Of a stretch of 36,354 bases of DNA, positions 35,729-36,354 are shown in pieces; the stretch's first letter is position 1, and every line of letters begins with the position of its first letter. Under the pieces are notes generated by a model. The model saw only the letters and a program-made list of their open reading frames with translations, did not search any database and had not been told where the DNA came from. The stretch spans positions 1-36,354 of the forward strand of contig QCDK01000008.1 in the NCBI GenBank assembly GCA_003278765.1, written 5' to 3'. The translations under genes were made by a program, and so were the position numbers. The DNA is from Prochlorococcus sp. AG-355-G23. GTDB taxonomy: Bacteria; Cyanobacteriota; Cyanobacteriia; PCC-6307; Cyanobiaceae.

Positions 35729-36354
35729 TCAGATATCAGAAATCATATAAATCCAACATACTTTGAGAAGTTTTAATCCATCTATCCATCTAGATATATT
35801 TGGTGCTCCAGATTTTCTAGCGTAATATCTAACAGGATAATTTAATATTTTAATGTTATTTTTCGCAGCTTCAAATATTATTGTAAAGTCTCCAAATGGG
35901 TCAGACTTTGAATCCCAACTTCCATTTTGTTTCATAAGTTTAAAGAATTTTCTTGAAAAAACTTTTGTTCCACAGAGTGAATCTGATACAGGCTTATTTA
36001 TTAGAATTGATAGAAAAATTGCGAAGAGTCTATTTCCTATATAATTTGCCCATCTCATCGCATCTTTTTCCATTGGAAAAGTTGTGCGGGCGCAATTAAT
36101 AAGGATATTTTTATTTTTGGTTGATTCCATAATTGCTGCAATACTGTCATCAATATCCACTGTAAAATCACTATCAATTATGGCGAGAGTCTCACCTGAA
36201 GAAATATTAAATCCCTCAACGACTGCATTTTTCTTCCCTTTAGAAGTTTGTTTTAAAAGAGATATCTTGAAGAAATTTGAGAAATTATCTTTTAATTCTT
36301 TCAAAATGCCATATGTATTATCATTGCTATTACCTTCAACAAATATAATTTCTA
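35729..36354 (-). CDS. GT2 family glycosyltransferase (partial, 5' end outside window)
   Basis: The minus-strand frame is open to the window end, so the true start lies beyond 36354. About 208 residues are seen. It opens within the first GT-A motif, EIIFVEGNSNDNTYGILKEL, then GKKNAVVEGFNIS and the metal-binding motif IIDSDFTVD, and later DSLCGTKVFSRKFFK and SDPFGDFTIIFEA. This is an inverting GT2 of the polyisoprenyl-linked or polysaccharide type, substrate unknown. No C-terminal membrane helices are obvious, unlike the other GT2 at 10891. Confidence 0.88.
   Translation of the reverse strand, partial: EIIFVEGNSNDNTYGILKELKDNFSNFFKISLLKQTSKGKKNAVVEGFNISSGETLAIIDSDFTVDIDDSIAAIMESTKNKNILINCARTTFPMEKDAMRWANYIGNRLFAIFLSILINKPVSDSLCGTKVFSRKFFKLMKQNGSWDSKSDPFGDFTIIFEAAKNNIKILNYPVRYYARKSGAPNISRWIDGLKLLKVCWIYMISDI

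Noticed and set aside
1..36354. CRISPR array, toxin-antitoxin or restriction-modification system
   Set aside because: No regular repeat-spacer pattern and no recognisable paired defence genes were seen. The 70-aa/recombinase pair is tight, but neither protein matches a known toxin or antitoxin.

Overview
The window looks like a chromosomal segment of a high-light Prochlorococcus, a very AT-rich marine picocyanobacterium. The basis is the strong A+T bias, short intergenic gaps, and cyanobacterium-specific genes: psaA/psaB, psaI/psaL, ferredoxin-dependent glutamate synthase, an MPBQ/MSBQ methyltransferase, LL-diaminopimelate aminotransferase and a cyanobacterial RNase E with its basic C-terminal tail. 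Strain identity cannot be fixed from reading alone.

Layout. 1-1580: a partial HNH nuclease gene (minus), divergent from alanine racemase (alr). 1641-3174: a tRNA-Ser(GCU) gene whose 3' end is duplicated 1,440 bp downstream. Between the copies lies a small island with one secreted polysaccharide-lyase-like gene, a probable gene relic and clusters of an AGGGGATAA motif near both ends. No integrase is present. This looks like a minimal or decayed tRNA-targeting integrative element, of the sort described in Prochlorococcus as tycheposons. 3205-5894: a HAD phosphatase and a CbiG-CobJ fusion of corrin biosynthesis (minus). 6228-10834: the psaA-psaB operon, preceded by a 333-bp region rich in inverted repeats and closed by a clear intrinsic terminator. 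10891-13083: a membrane GT2 glycosyltransferase, a small membrane protein (minus), then psaI-psaL. 13148-14818: divergent NlpC/P60 and SxxK-type serine hydrolase genes with start codons 3 bp apart. 14815-15715: a tight minus-strand pair, a serine-recombinase homologue with substituted catalytic residues and a 70-aa acidic protein.

15996-21761: lipoate synthase (lipA), then on the minus strand Fd-GOGAT followed directly by a YciI-like protein. 21955-26663: the str operon in cyanobacterial order, rpsL-rpsG-fusA-tuf-rpsJ, with a perfect 10-bp hairpin just before rpsJ. 26719-28311: a stand-alone LON-domain protein and an MPBQ/MSBQ methyltransferase, abutting. 28313-33986: pheA (minus), a DUF1997 protein, the overlapping rne-rnhB pair (minus), dapL and clpS. 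34002-36354: a B12-binding-type radical SAM protein and a GT2 glycosyltransferase cut by the window end.

Most of the window is core metabolism, photosynthesis and translation. The accessory signal is concentrated in the tRNA-Ser island (1719-3174). The degenerate recombinase pair (14815-15715) is the second most unusual locus.
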